Source: Arenicola marina (lineage: Eukaryota; Annelida; Polychaeta; Arenicolidae). From it: a stretch of 64,000 bases of DNA. A program made the position numbers and the translations under genes. The notes under the pieces were generated by a model, which saw only the letters and a program-made list of their open reading frames with translations, had not been told where the DNA came from and ran no database searches. The DNA lies in assembly GCA_964019135.1 (NCBI GenBank), contig OZ025263.1, positions 32,342,133-32,406,132 on the forward strand, read 5' to 3'. Below, one piece after another: positions 25,001 to 40,000 of the stretch; position 1 is the first letter of the stretch, and each line of letters starts with the position of its first letter.

Positions 25001-28000
25001 GTCCACAACAGGTCAGTGATACAACTTTATCATTTTATGTTTAAAGGAAACGTATTGTCTAGAAGGAAACGGGCGTAGAACAAACTGTAACTTCTTAAAC
25101 GTCACTTTATAAGCGACATCAGCGATAATATATCGATTCTCAGCAGCTCAAAGTAGGATTGTAAGTCTGTATGCTGATTCTTTTGATAAGCACGTATGGC
25201 GCAGCGTTGTATTCTCTTTCCACCATAGTGGCGAGTACGACTAGCGCAACCAGCGCCAGCACCACTGCGGAGAGCACCACCAGCTTGACAACCCCAACGA
25301 CAGTCTCGGAAACCACAAGCACCGGAACCAGTGGGACGACGGCAACTCCCACCACTGTCCCCCCGACCACCAGTGAGTCAACAACAGGTCAGTGATACAA
25401 CTTTATCATTTTACGTTTAAAGGAAACGTATTGTCTAGAAGGAAACGGGCGTAAAATAAACTCTAACTTCTTAAACGTCACTTTATGAGCGACATCGGCG
25501 ATAATATATCGATTCTCAGCAGCTCAAAGTAGGATTGTAAGTCTGTATGGTGATTCTGTTGATAAGAACGTATGGTGCAGCGTTGTATTCTCTTTCCACC
25601 ATAGTGGCGAGTACGACTAGCGCAACCAGCGCCAGCACCACTGCGGAGAGCACCACCAGCTTGACAACCCCAACGACAGTCTCGGAAACCACAAGCACCG
25701 GAACCAGTGGGACGACGACAACTCCCACCACTGTCACCCCGACCACCAGTGAGTCCACAACAGGTCAGTGATACAACTTTATCATTTTATGTTTAAAGGA
25801 AACGTATTGTCTAGAATGAAACGGGCGTAAAACAAACACTAACTTCTTAAACGTCACTTTATAAGCGACATTGGCGATAATATATCGATTCTCAGCAGCT
25901 CAAAGTAGGAATGTAAGTCTGTATGCTGATTCTTTTGATAAGCACGTATGATGCAGCGTTGTATTCTCTTTCCACCATAGTGGCGAGTACGACTAGCGCA
26001 ACCAGCGCCAGCACCACTGCGGAGAGCACCACCAGCTTGACAACCCCAACGACAGTCTCGGAAACCACAAGCACCGGAACCAGTGGGACGACGACAACTC
26101 CCACCACTGTCACCCCGACCACCAGTGAGTCCACAACAGGTCAGTGATAAAACTTTATCATTTTATGTTTAAAGGAAACGTATTGTCTAGAATGAAACGG
26201 GCGTAAAATAAACTCTAACTTCTTAAACATCACTTTATAAGCGACATCGGCGATAATATATCGATTCTCAGCAGCTCAAAGTAGGATTGTAAGTCTGTAT
26301 GCTGATTCTTTTGATAAGCACGTATGGTGCAGCGTTGTATTCTCTTTCCACCATAGTGGCGAGTACGACTAGCGCAACCAGCGCCAGCACCACTGCGGAG
26401 AGCACCACCAGCTTGACAACCCCAACGACAGTCTCGGAAACCACAAGCACCGGAACCAGTGGGACGACGACAACTCCCACCACTGTCACCCCGACCACCA
26501 GTGAGTCCACAACAGGTCAGTGATACAACTTTATCATTTTATGTTTAAAGGAAACGTATTTTCTAGAAGGAAACGGGCGTAAAACTCTAACTTCTTAAAC
26601 GTCACTTTATAAGCGACATTGGCGATAATATATCGATTCTCAGCAGCTCAATGCAGGAATGGAAGTCTGTATGGTGATTCTTTTGATAAGCACGTATGGT
26701 GCAGCGTTGTATTCTCTTTCCACCATAGTGGCGAGTACGACTAGCGCAACCAGCGCCAGCACCACTGCGGAGAGCACCACCAGCTTGACAACCCCAACGA
26801 CAGTCTCGGAAACCACAAGCACCGGAACCAGTGGGACGACGACAACTCCCACCACTGTCACCCCGACCACCAGTGAGTCCACAACAGGTCAGTGATACAA
26901 CTTTATCATTTTATGTTTAAAGGAAACGTATTGTCTAGAAGGAAACGGGCGTAAAACTCTAACTTCTTAAACGTCACTTTATAAGCGACATCGGCGATAA
27001 TATATCGATTCTCAGCAGCTCAAAGTAGGATTGTAAGTCTGTATGCTGATTCTTTTGATAAGCACGTATGGTGCAGCGTTGTATTCTCTTTCCACCATAG
27101 TGGCGAGTACGACTAGCGCAACCAGCGCCAGCACCACTGCGGAGAGCACCACCAGCTTGACAACCCCAACGACAGTCTCGGAAACCACAAGCACCGGGAC
27201 CAGTGGGACGACGACAACTCCCACCACTGTCACTCCGACCACCAGTGAGTCCACAACAGGTCAGTGATACAACTTTATCATTTTATGTTTAAAGGAAACG
27301 TATTGTCTAGAAGGAAACGGGCGTAGAACAAACTCTAACTTCTTAAACGTCACTTTATAAGCGACATCAGCGATAATATATCGATTCTCCGCAGCTCAAA
27401 GTAGGATTGTAAGTCTGTATGCTGATTCTTTTGATAAGCACGTATGGTGCAGCGTTGTATTCTCTTTCCACCGTAGTGGCGAGTACGACTAGCGCAACCA
27501 GCGCCAGCACCACTGCGGAGAGCACCACCAGCTTGACAACCCCAACGACAGTCTCGGAAACCACAAGCACCGGAACCAGTGGGACGACGACAACTCCCAC
27601 CACTGTCACTCCGACCACCAGTGAGTCCACAACAGGTCAGTGATACAACTTTATCATTTTATGTTTAAAGGAAACGTATTGTCTAGAATGAAACCGGCGT
27701 AAAACAAACACTAACTTCTTAAACGTCACTTTATAAGCGACATCGGCGATAATATATCGATTCTCAGCAGCTCAAAGTAGGATTGTAAGTCTGTATGGTA
27801 ATTCTTTTGATAAGCACGTATGGTGCAGCGTTGTATTCTCTTTCCACCATAGTGGCGAGTACGACTAGCGCAACCAGCGCCAGCACCACTGCGGAGAGCA
27901 CCACCAGCTTGACAACCCCAACGACAGTCTCGGAAACCTCAAGCACCGGAACCAGTGGGACGACGACAACTCCCACCACTGTCACTTCGACCACCAGTGA

Positions 28001-31000
28001 GTCCACAACAGGTCAGTGATAGAACTTTATCATTTGATATTTAAAGGAAACGTATTGTCTAGAAGGAAACGGGCGTAAAATAAACTCTAACTTCTTAAAC
28101 GTCACTTTATGAGCGACATCGGCGATAATATATCGATTCTCAGCAGCTCAAAGTAGGATTGTAAGTCTGTATGGTGATTCTGTTGATAAGCACGTATGGT
28201 GCAGCGTTGTATTCTCTTTCCACCATAGTGGCGAGTACGACTAGCGCAACCAGCGCCAGCACCACTGCGGAGAGCACCACCAGCTTGACAACCCCAACGA
28301 CAGTCTCGGAAACCACAAGCACCGGAACCAGTGGGACGACGACAACTCCCACCACTGTCACCCCGACCACCAGTGAGTCCACAACAGGTCAGTGATACAA
28401 CTTTATCATTTTATGTTTGAAGGAAACGTATTGTCTAGAATGAAACGGGCGTAAAACAAACACTAACTTCTTAAACGTCACTTTATAAGCGACATTGGCG
28501 ATAATATATCGATTCTCAGCAGCTCAAAGTAGGAATGTAAGTCTGTATGCTGATTCTTTTGATAAGCACGTATGATGCAGCGTTGTATTCTCTTTCCACC
28601 ATAGTGGCGAGTACGACTAGCGCAACCAGCGCCAGCACCACTGCGGAGAGCACCACCAGCTTGACAACCCCAACGACAGTCTCGGAAACCACAAGCACCG
28701 GAACCAGTGGGACGACGACAACTCCCACCACTGTCACCCCGACCACCAGTGAGTCCACAACAGGTCAGTGATAAAACTTTATCATTTTATGTTTAAAGGA
28801 AACGTATTGTCTAGAATGAAACGGGCGTAAAATAAACTCTAACTTCTTAAACATCACTTTATAAGCGACATCGGCGATAATATATCGATTCTCAGCAGCT
28901 CAAAGTAGGATTGTAAGTCTGTATGCTGATTCTTTTGATAAGCACGTATGGTGCAGCGTTGTATTCTCTTTCCATCATAGTGGCGAGTACGACTAGCGCA
29001 ACCAGCGCCAGCACCACTGCGGAGAGCACCACCAGCTTGACAACCCCAACGACAGTCTCGGAAACCACAAGCACCGGAACCAGTGGGACGACGACAACTC
29101 CCACCACTGTCACCCCGACCACCAGTGAGTCCACAACAGGTCAGTGATACAACTTTATCATTTTATGTTTAAAGGAAACGTATTTTCTAGAAGGAAAGGG
29201 GCGTAAAACTCTAACTTCTTAAACGTCACTTTATAAGCGACATTGGCGATAATATATCGATTCTCAGCAGCTCAATGCAGGAATGGAAGTCTGTATGGTG
29301 ATTCTTTTGATAAGCACGTATGGTGCAGCGTTGTATTCTCTTTCCACCATAGTGGCGAGTACGACTAGCGCAACCAGCGCCAGCACCACTGCGGAGAGCA
29401 CCACCAGCTTGACAACCCCAACGACAGTCTCGGAAACCACAAGCACCGGGACCAGTGGGACGACGACAACTCCCACCACTGTCACTCCGACCACCAGTGA
29501 GTCCACAACAGGTCAGTGATACAACTTTATCATTTTATGTTTAAAGGAAACGTATTGTCTAGAAGGAAACGGGCGTAGAACAAACTCTAACTTCTTAAAC
29601 GTCACTTTATAAGCGACATCAGCGATAATATATCGATTCTCAGCAGCTCAAAGTAGGATTGTAAGTCTGTATGCTGATTCTTTTGATAAGCACGTATGGT
29701 GCAGCGTTGTATTCTCTTTCCACCGTAGTGGCGAGTACGACTAGCGCAACCAGCGCCAGCACCACTGCGGAGAGCACCACCAGCTTGACAACCCCAACGA
29801 CAGTCTCGGAAACCACAAGCACCGGAACCAGTGGGACGACGACAACTCCCACCACTGTCACTCCGACCACCAGTGAGTCCACAACAGGTCAGTGATACAA
29901 CTTTATCATTTTATGTTTAAAGGAAACGTATTGTCTAGAATGAAACCGGCGTAAAACAAACACTAACTTCTTAAACGTCACTTTATAAGCGACATCGGCG
30001 ATAATATATCGATTCTCAGCAGCTCAAAGTAGGATTGTAAGTCTGTATGGTAATTCTTTTGATAAGCACGTATGGTGCAGCGTTGTATTCTCTTTCCACC
30101 ATAGTGGCGAGTACGACTAGCGCAACCAGCGCCAGCACCACTGCGGAGAGCACCACCAGCTTGACAACCCCAACGACAGTCTCGGAAACCTCAAGCACCG
30201 GAACCAGTGGGACGACGACAACTCCCACCACTGTCACTTCGACCACCAGTGAGTCCACAACAGGTCAGTGATAGAACTTTATCATTTGATATTTAAAGGA
30301 AACGTATTGTCTAGAAGGAAACGGGCGTAAAATAAACTCTAACTTCTTAAACGTCACTTTATGAGCGACATCGGCGATAATATATCGATTCTCAGCAGCT
30401 CAAAGTAGGATTGTAAGTCTGTATGCTGATTCTTTTGATAAGCACGTATGGTGCAGCGTTGTATTCTCTTTCCACCATAGTGGCGAGTACGACTAGCGCA
30501 ACCAGCGCCAGCACCACTGCGGAGAGCACCACCAGCTTGACAACCCCAACGACAGTCTCGGAAACCACAAGCACCGGAACCAGTGGGACGACGACAACTC
30601 CCACCACTGTCACCCCGACCACCAGTGAGTCCACAACAGGTCAGTGATAAAACTTTATCATTTTATGTTTAAAGGAAACGTATTGTCTAGAATGAAACGG
30701 GCGTAAAATAAACTCTAACTTCTTAAACATCACTTTATAAGCGACATCGGCGATAATATATCGATTCTCAGCAGCTCAAAGTAGGATTGTAAGTCTGTAT
30801 GCTGATTCTTTTGATAAGCACGTATGGTGCTGCGTTGTATTCTCTTTCCACCATAGTGGCGAGTACGACTAGCGCAACCAGCGCCAGCACCACTGCGGAG
30901 AGCACCACCAGCTTGACAACCCCAACGACAGTCTCGGAAACCACAAGCACCGGAACCAGTGGCACGACGACAACTCCCACCACTGTCACCCCGACCACCA

Positions 31001-34000
31001 GTGAGTCCACAACAGGTCAGTGATACAACTTTAACATTTTATGTTTAAAGGAAACGTATTGTCTAGAATGAAACGGGCGTAAAACAAACTCCAACTTCTT
31101 AAACGTCACTTTATGAGCGACATCGGCGATAATATATCGATTCTCAGCAGCTCAAAGTAGGATTGTAAGTCTGTATGGTGATTCTTTTGATAAGCACGTA
31201 TGGTGCAGCGTTGTATTCTCTTTCCACCATAGTGGCGAGTACGACTAGCGCAACCAGCGCCAGCACCACTGCGGAGAGCACCACCAGCTTGACAACCCCA
31301 ACGACAGTCTCGGAAACCACAAGCACCGGAACCAGTGGGACGACGACAACTCCCACCACTGTCACCCCGACCACCAGTGAGTCCACAACAGGTCAGTGAT
31401 ACAACTTTATCATTTTATGTTTAAAGGAAACGTATTGTCTAGAATGAAACGGGCGTAAAATAAACTCTAACTTCTTAAACGTCACTTTATGAGCGACATC
31501 GGCGATAATATATCGATTCTCAGCAGCTCAAAGTAGGAATGTAAGTCTGTATGCTGATTCTTTTGATAAGCACGTATGGTGCAGCGTTGTATTATCTTTC
31601 CACCATAGTGGCGAGTACGACTAGCGCAACCAGCGCCAGCACCACTGCGGAGAGCACCACCAGCTTGACAACCCCAACGACAGTCTCGGAAACCACAAGC
31701 ACCGGAACCAGTGGCACGACGACAACTCCCACCACTGTCACCCCGACCACCAGTGAGTCCACAACAGGTCAGTGATACAACTTTATCATTTTATGTTTAA
31801 AGGAAACGTATTGTCTAGAATGAAACGGGCGTAAAACAAACTCCAACTTCTTAAACGTCACTTTATAAGCGACATCGGCGATAATATATCGATTCTCAGC
31901 AGCTCAAAGTAGGATTGTAAGTCTGTATTCTGATTCTTTTGATAAGCACGTATGGTGCAGCGTTGTATTCTCTTTCCACCATAGTGGCGAGTACGACTAG
32001 CGCAACCAGCGCCAGCACCACTGCGGAGAGCACCACCAGCTTGACAACCCCAACGACAGTCTCGGAAACCACAAGCACCGGAACCAGTGGGACGACGACA
32101 ACTCCCACCACTGTCACCCCGACCACCAGTGAGTCCACAACAGGTCAGTGATAAAACTTTATCATTTTATGTTTAAAGGAAACGTATTGTCTAGAATGAA
32201 ACGGGCGTAAAATAAACTCTAACTTCTTAAACGTCACTTTATAAGCGACATCGGCGATAATATATCGATTCTCAGCAGCTCAAAGTAGGATTGTAAGTCT
32301 GTATGGTGATTCTTTTGATAAGCACGTATGGTGCAGCGTTGTATTCTCTTTCCACCATAGTGGCGAGTACGACTAGCGCAACCAGCGCCAGCACCACTGC
32401 GGAGAGCACCACCAGCTTGACAACCCCAACGACAGTCTCGGAAACCACAAGCACCGGAACCAGTGGGACGACGACAACTCCCACCACTGTCACCCCGACC
32501 ACCAGTGAGTCCACAACAGGTCAGTGATAAAACTTTATCATTTTATGTTTAAAGGAAACGTATTGTCTAGAATGAAACGGGCGTAAAATAAACTCTAACT
32601 TCTTAAACATCACTTTATAAGCGACATCGGCGATAATATATCGATTCTCAGCAGCTCAAAGTAGGATTGTAAGTCTGTATGGTGATTCTTTTGATAAGCA
32701 CGTATGGTGCAGCGTTGTATTCTCTTTCCACCATAGTGGCGAGTACGACTAGCGCAACCAGCGCCAGCACCACTGCGGAGAGCACCACCAGCTTGACAAC
32801 CCCAACGACAGTCCCGGAAACCACAAGCACCGGAACCAGTGGGACGACGACAACTCCCACCACTGTCACTCCGACCACCAGTGAGTCCACAACAGGTCAG
32901 TGATACAACTTTATCATTTTATGTTTAAAGGAAACGTATTGTCTAGAAGGAAACGGGCGTAGAACAAACTCTAACTTCTTAAACGTCACTTTATAAGCGA
33001 CATCAGCGATAATATATCGATTCTCAGCAGCTCAAAGTAGGATTGTAAGTCTGTATGCTGATTCTTTTGATAAGCACGTATGGCGCAGCGTTGTATTCTC
33101 TTTCCACCATAGTGGCGAGTACGACTAGCGCAACCAGCGCCAGCACCACTGCGGAGAGCACCACCAGCTTGACAACCCCAACGACAGTCTCGGAAACCAC
33201 AAGCACCGGAACCAGTGGGACGACGACAACTCCCACCACTGTCACCCCGACCACCAGTGAGTCAACAACAGGTCAGTGATACAACTTTATCATTTTACGT
33301 TTAAAGGAAACGTATTGTCTAGAAGGAAACGGGCGTAAAATAAACTCTTACTTCTTAAACGTCACTTTATGAGCGACATCGGCGATAATATATCGATTCT
33401 CAGCAGCTCAAAGTAGGATTGTAAGTCTGTATTCTGATTCTTTTGATAAGCACGTATGGTGCAGCGTTGTATTCTCTTTCCACCATAGTGGCGAGTACGA
33501 CTAGCGCAACCAGCGCCAGCACCACTGCGGAGAGCACCACCAGCTTGACAACCCCAACGACAGTCTCGGAAACCACAAGCACCGGAACCAGTGGGACGAC
33601 GACAACTCCCACCACTGTCACCCCGACCACCAGTGAGTCCACAACAGGTCGGTGATAAAACTTTATCATTTTATGTTTAAAGGAAACGTATTTTCTAGAA
33701 GGAAACGGGCGTAAAACTCTAACTTCTTAAACGTCACTTTATAAGCGACATTGGCGATAATATATCGATTCTCAGCAGCTCAATGCAGGAATGGAAGTCT
33801 GTATGGTGATTCTTTTGATAAGCACGTATGGTGCAGCGTTGTATTCTCTTTCCACCATAGTGGCGAGTACGACTAGCGCAACCAGCGCCAGCACCACTGC
33901 GGAGAGCACCACCAGCTTGACAACCCCAACGACAGTCTCGGAAACCACAAGCACCGGAACCAGTGGGACGACGACAACTCCCACCACTGTCACCCCGACC

Positions 34001-37000
34001 ACCAGTGAGTCCACAACAGGTCAGTGATAAAACTTTATCATTTTATGTTTAAAGGAAACGTATTGTCTAGAATGAAACGGGCGTAAAATAAACTCTAACT
34101 TCTTAAACGTCACTTTATAAGCGACATCGGCGATAATATATCGATTCTCAGCAGCTCAAAGTAGGATTGTAAGTCTGTATGGTGATTCTTTTGATAAGCA
34201 CGTATGGTGCAGCGTTGTATTCTCTTTCCACCATAGTGGCGAGTACGACTAGCGCAACCAGCGCCAGCACCACTGCGGAGAGCACCACCAGCTTGACAAC
34301 CCCAACGACAGTCTCGGAAACCACAAGCACCGGAACCAGTGGGACGACGACAACTCCCACCACTGTCACCCCGACCACCAGTGAGTCCACAACAGGTCAG
34401 TGATAAAACTTTATCATTTTATGTTTAAAGGAAACGTATTGTCTAGAATGAAACGGGCGTAAAATAAACTCTAACTTCTTAAACATCACTTTATAAGCGA
34501 CATCGGCGATAATATATCGATTCTCAGCAGCTCAAAGTAGGATTGTAAGTCTGTATGGTGATTCTTTTGATAAGCACGTATGGTGCAGCGTTGTATTCTC
34601 TTTCCACCATAGTGGCGAGTACGACTAGCGCAACCAGCGCCAGCACCACTGCGGAGAGCACCACCAGCTTGACAACCCCAACGACAGTCCCGGAAACCAC
34701 AAGCACCGGAACCAGTGGGACGACGACAACTCCCACCACTGTCACTCCGACCACCAGTGAGTCCACAACAGGTCAGTGATACAACTTTATCATTTTATGT
34801 TTAAAGGAAACGTATTGTCTAGAAGGAAACGGGCGTAGAACAAACTCTAACTTCTTAAACGTCACTTTATAAGCGACATCAGCGATAATATATCGATTCT
34901 CAGCAGCTCAAAGTAGGATTGTAAGTCTGTATGCTGATTCTTTTGATAAGCACGTATGGCGCAGCGTTGTATTCTCTTTCCACCATAGTGGCGAGTACGA
35001 CTAGCGCAACCAGCGCCAGCACCACTGCGGAGAGCACCACCAGCTTGACAACCCCAACGACAGTCTCGGAAACCACAAGCACCGGAACCAGTGGGACGAC
35101 GACAACTCCCACCACTGTCACCCCGACCACCAGTGAGTCAACAACAGGTCAGTGATACAACTTTATCATTTTACGTTTAAAGGAAACGTATTGTCTAGAA
35201 GGAAACGGGCGTAAAATAAACTCTAACTTCTTAAACGTCACTTTATGAGCGACATCGGCGATAATATATCGATTCTCAGCAGCTCAAAGTAGGATTGTAA
35301 GTCTGTATTCTGATTCTTTTGATAAGCACGTATGGTGCAGCGTTGTATTCTCTTTCCACCATAGTGGCGAGTACGACTAGCGCAACCAGCGCCAGCACCA
35401 CTGCGGAGAGCACCACCAGCTTGACAACCCCAACGACAGTCTCGGAAACCACAAGCACCGGAACCAGTGGGACGACGACAACTCCCACCACTGTCACCCC
35501 GACCACCAGTGAGTCCACAACAGGTCAGTGATAAAACTTTATCATTTTATGTTTAAAGGAAACGTATTTTCTAGAAGGAAACGGGCGTAAAACTCTAACT
35601 TCTTAAACGTCACTTTATAAGCGACATTGGCGATAATATATCGATTCTCAGCAGCTCAATGCAGGAATGGAAGTCTGTATGGTGATTCTTTTGATAAGCA
35701 CGTATGGTGCAGCGTTGTATTCTCTTTCCACCATAGTGGCGAGTACGACTAGCGCAACCAGCGCCAGCACCACTGCGGAGAGCACCACCAGCTTGACAAC
35801 CCCAACGACAGTCTCGGAAACCACAAGCACCGGAACCAGTGGGACGACGACAACTCCCACCACTGTCACCCCGACCACCAGTGAGTCCACAACAGGTCAG
35901 TGATACAACTTTATCATTTTATGTTTAAAGGAAACGTATTGTCTAGAAGGAAACGGGCGTAAAACTCTAACTTCTTAAACGTCACTTTATAAGCGACATC
36001 GGCGATAATATATCGATTCTCAGCAGCTCAAAGTAGGATTGTAAGTCTGTATGCTGATTCTTTTGATAAGCACGTATGGTGCAGCGTTGTATTCTCTTTC
36101 CACCATAGTGGCGAGTACGACTAGCGCAACCAGCGCCAGCACCACTGCGGAGAGCACCACCAGCTTGACAACCCCAACGACAGTCTCGGAAACCACAAGC
36201 ACCGGGACCAGTGGGACGACGACAACTCCCACCACTGTCACTCCGACCACCAGTGAGTCCACAACAGGTCAGTGATACACCTTTATCATTTTATGTTTAA
36301 AGGAAACGTATTGTCTAGAAGGAAACGGGCGTAGAACAAACTCTAACTTCTTAAACGTCACTTTATAAGCGACATCAGCGATAATATATCGATTCACAGC
36401 AGCTCAAAGTAGGATTGTAAGTCTGTATGCTGATTCTTTTGATAAGCACGTATGGTGCAGCGTTGTATTCTCTTTCCACCGTAGTGGCGAGTACGACTAG
36501 CGCAACCAGCGCCAGCACCACTGCGGAGAGCACCACCAGCTTGACAACCCCAACGACAGTCTCGGAAACCACAAGCACCGGAACCAGTGGGACGACGACA
36601 ACTCCCACCACTGTCACTCCGACCACCAGTGAGTCCACAACAGGTCAGTGATACAACTTTATCATTTTATGTTTAAAGGAAACGTATTGTCTAGAAGGAA
36701 ACGGGCGTAGAACAAACTGTAACTTCTTAAACGTCACTTTATAAGCGACATCAGCGATAATATATCGATTCTCAGCAGCTCAAAGTAGGATTGTAAGTCT
36801 GTATGCTGATTCTTTTGATAAGCACGTATGGCGCAGCGTTGTATTCTCTTTCCACCATAGTGGCGAGTACGACTAGCGCAACCAGCGCCAGCACCACTGC
36901 GGAGAGCACCACCAGCTTGACAACCCCAACGACAGTCTCGGAAACCACAAGCACCGGAACCAGTGGGACGACGACAACTCCCACCACTGTCCCCCCGACC

Positions 37001-40000
37001 ACCAGTGAGTCAACAACAGGTCAGTGATACAACTTTATCATTTTACGTTTAAAGGAAACGTATTGTCTAGAAGGAAACGGGTGTAAAATAAACTCTAACT
37101 TCTTAAACGTCACTTGATGAGCGACATCGGCGATAATATATCGATTCTCAGCAGCTCAAAGTAGGATTGTAAGTCTGTATGGTGATTCTGTTGATAAGCA
37201 CGTATGGTGCAGCGTTGTATTCTCTTTCCACCATAGTGGCGAGTACGACTAGCGCAACCAGCGCCAGCACCACTGCGGAGAGCACCACCAGCTTGACAAC
37301 CCCAACGACAGTCTCGGAAACCACAAGCACCGGAACCAGTGGGACGACGACAACTCCCACCACTGTCACCCCGACCACCAGTGAGTCCACAACAGGTCAG
37401 TGATACAACTTTATCATTTTATGTTTAAAGGAAACGTATTGTCTAGAATGAAACGGGCGTAAAACAAACACTAACTTCTTAAACGTCACTTTATAAGCGA
37501 CATTGGCGATAATATATCGATTCTCAGCAGCTCAAAGTAGGAATGTAAGTCTGTATGCTGATTCTTTTGATAAGCACGTATGATGCAACGTTGTATTCTC
37601 TTTCCACCATAGTGGCGAGTACGACTAGCGCAACCAGCGCCAGCACCACTGCGGAGAGCACCACCAGCTTGACAACCCCAACGACAGTCTCGGAAACCAC
37701 AAGCACCGGAACCAGTGGGACGACGACAACTCCCACCACTGTCACCCCGACCACCAGTGAGTCCACAACAGGTCAGTGATAAAACTTTATCATTTTATGT
37801 TTAAAGGAAACGTATTGTCTAGAATGAAACGGGCGTAAAATAAACTCTAACTTCTTAAACATCACTTTATAAGCGACATCGGCGATAATATATCGATTCT
37901 CAGCAGCTCAAAGTAGGATTGTAAGTCTGTATGCTGATTCTTTTGATAAGCACGTATGGTGCAGCGTTGTATTCTCTTTCCACCGTAGTGGCGAGTACGA
38001 CTAGCGCAACCAGCGCCAGCACCACTGCGGAGAGCACCACCAGCTTGACAACCCCAACGACAGTCTCGGAAACCACAAGCACCGGAACCAGTGGGACGAC
38101 GACAACTCCCACCACTGTCACTCCGACCACCAGTGAGTCCACAACAGGTCAGTGATACAACTTTATCATTTTATGTTTAAAGGAAACGTATTGTCTAGAA
38201 GGAAACGGGCGTAGAACAAACTGTAACTTCTTAAACGTCACTTTATAAGCGACATCAGCGATAATATATCGATTCTCAGCAGCTCAAAGTAGGATTGTAA
38301 GTCTGTATGCTGATTCTTTTGATAAGCACGTATGGTGCAGCGTTGTATTCTCTTTCCACCGTAGTGGCGAGTACGACTAGCGCAACCAGCGCCAGCACCA
38401 CTGCGGAGAGCACCACCAGCTTGACAACCCCAACGACAGTCTCGGAAACCACAAGCACCGGAACCAGTGGGACGACGACAACTCCCACCACTGTCACTCC
38501 GACCACCAGTGAGTCCACAACAGGTCAGTGATACAACTTTATCATTTTATGTTTAAAGGAAACGTATTGTCTAGAAGGAAACGGGCGTAGAACAAACTGT
38601 AACTTCTTAAACGTCACTTTATAAGCGACATCAGCGATAATATATCGATTCTCAGCAGCTCAAAGTAGGATTGTAAGTCTGTATGCTGATTCTTTTGATA
38701 AGCACGTATGGCGCAGCGTTGTATTCTCTTTCCACCATAGTGGCGAGTACGACTAGCGCAACCAGCGCCAGCACCACTGCGGAGAGCACCACCAGCTTGA
38801 CAACCCCAACGACAGTCTCGGAAACCACAAGCACCGGAACCAGTGGGACGACGACAACTCCCACCACTGTCCCCCCGACCACCAGTGAGTCAACAACAGG
38901 TCAGTGATACAACTTTATCATTTTACGTTTAAAGGAAACGTATTGTCTAGAAGGAAACGGGTGTAAAATAAACTCTAACTTCTTAAACGTCACTTGATGA
39001 GCGACATCGGCGATAATATATCGATTCTCAGCAGCTCAAAGTAGGATTGTAAGTCTGTATGGTGATTCTGTTGATAAGCACGTATGGTGCAGCGTTGTAT
39101 TCTCTTTCCACCATAGTGGCGAGTACGACTAGCGCAACCAGCGCCAGCACCACTGCGGAGAGCACCACCAGCTTGACAACCCCAACGACAGTCTCGGAAA
39201 CCACAAGCACCGGAACCAGTGGGACGACGACAACTCCCACCACTGTCACCCCGACCACCAGTGAGTCCACAACAGGTCAGTGATACAACTTTATCATTTT
39301 ATGTTTAAAGGAAACGTATTGTCTAGAATGAAACGGGCGTAAAACAAACACTAACTTCTTAAACGTCACTTTATAAGCGACATTGGCGATAATATATCGA
39401 TTCTCAGCAGCTCAAAGTAGGAATGTAAGTCTGTATGCTGATTCTTTTGATAAGCACGTATGATGCAACGTTGTATTCTCTTTCCACCATAGTGGCGAGT
39501 ACGACTAGCGCAACCAGCGCCAGCACACCTGCGGAGAGCACCACCAGCTTGACAACCCCAACGACAGTCTCGGAAACCACAAGCACCGGAACCAGTGGGA
39601 CGACGACAACTCCCACCACTGTCACCCCGACCACCAGTGAGTCCACAACAGGTCAGTGATAAAACTTTATCATTTTATGTTTAAAGGAAACGTATTGTCT
39701 AGAATGAAACGGGCGTAAAATAAACTCTAACTTCTTAAACATCACTTTATAAGCGACATCGGCGATAATATATCGATTCTCAGCAGCTCAAAGTAGGATT
39801 GTAAGTCTGTATGCTGATTCTTTTGATAAGCACGTATGGTGCAGCGTTGTATTCTCTTTCCACCATAGTGGCGAGTACGACTAGCGCAACCAGCGCCAGC
39901 ACCACTGCGGAGAGCACCACCAGCTTGACAACCCCAACGACAGTCTCGGAAACCACAAGCACCGGAACCAGTGGGACGACGACAACTCCCACCACTGTCA

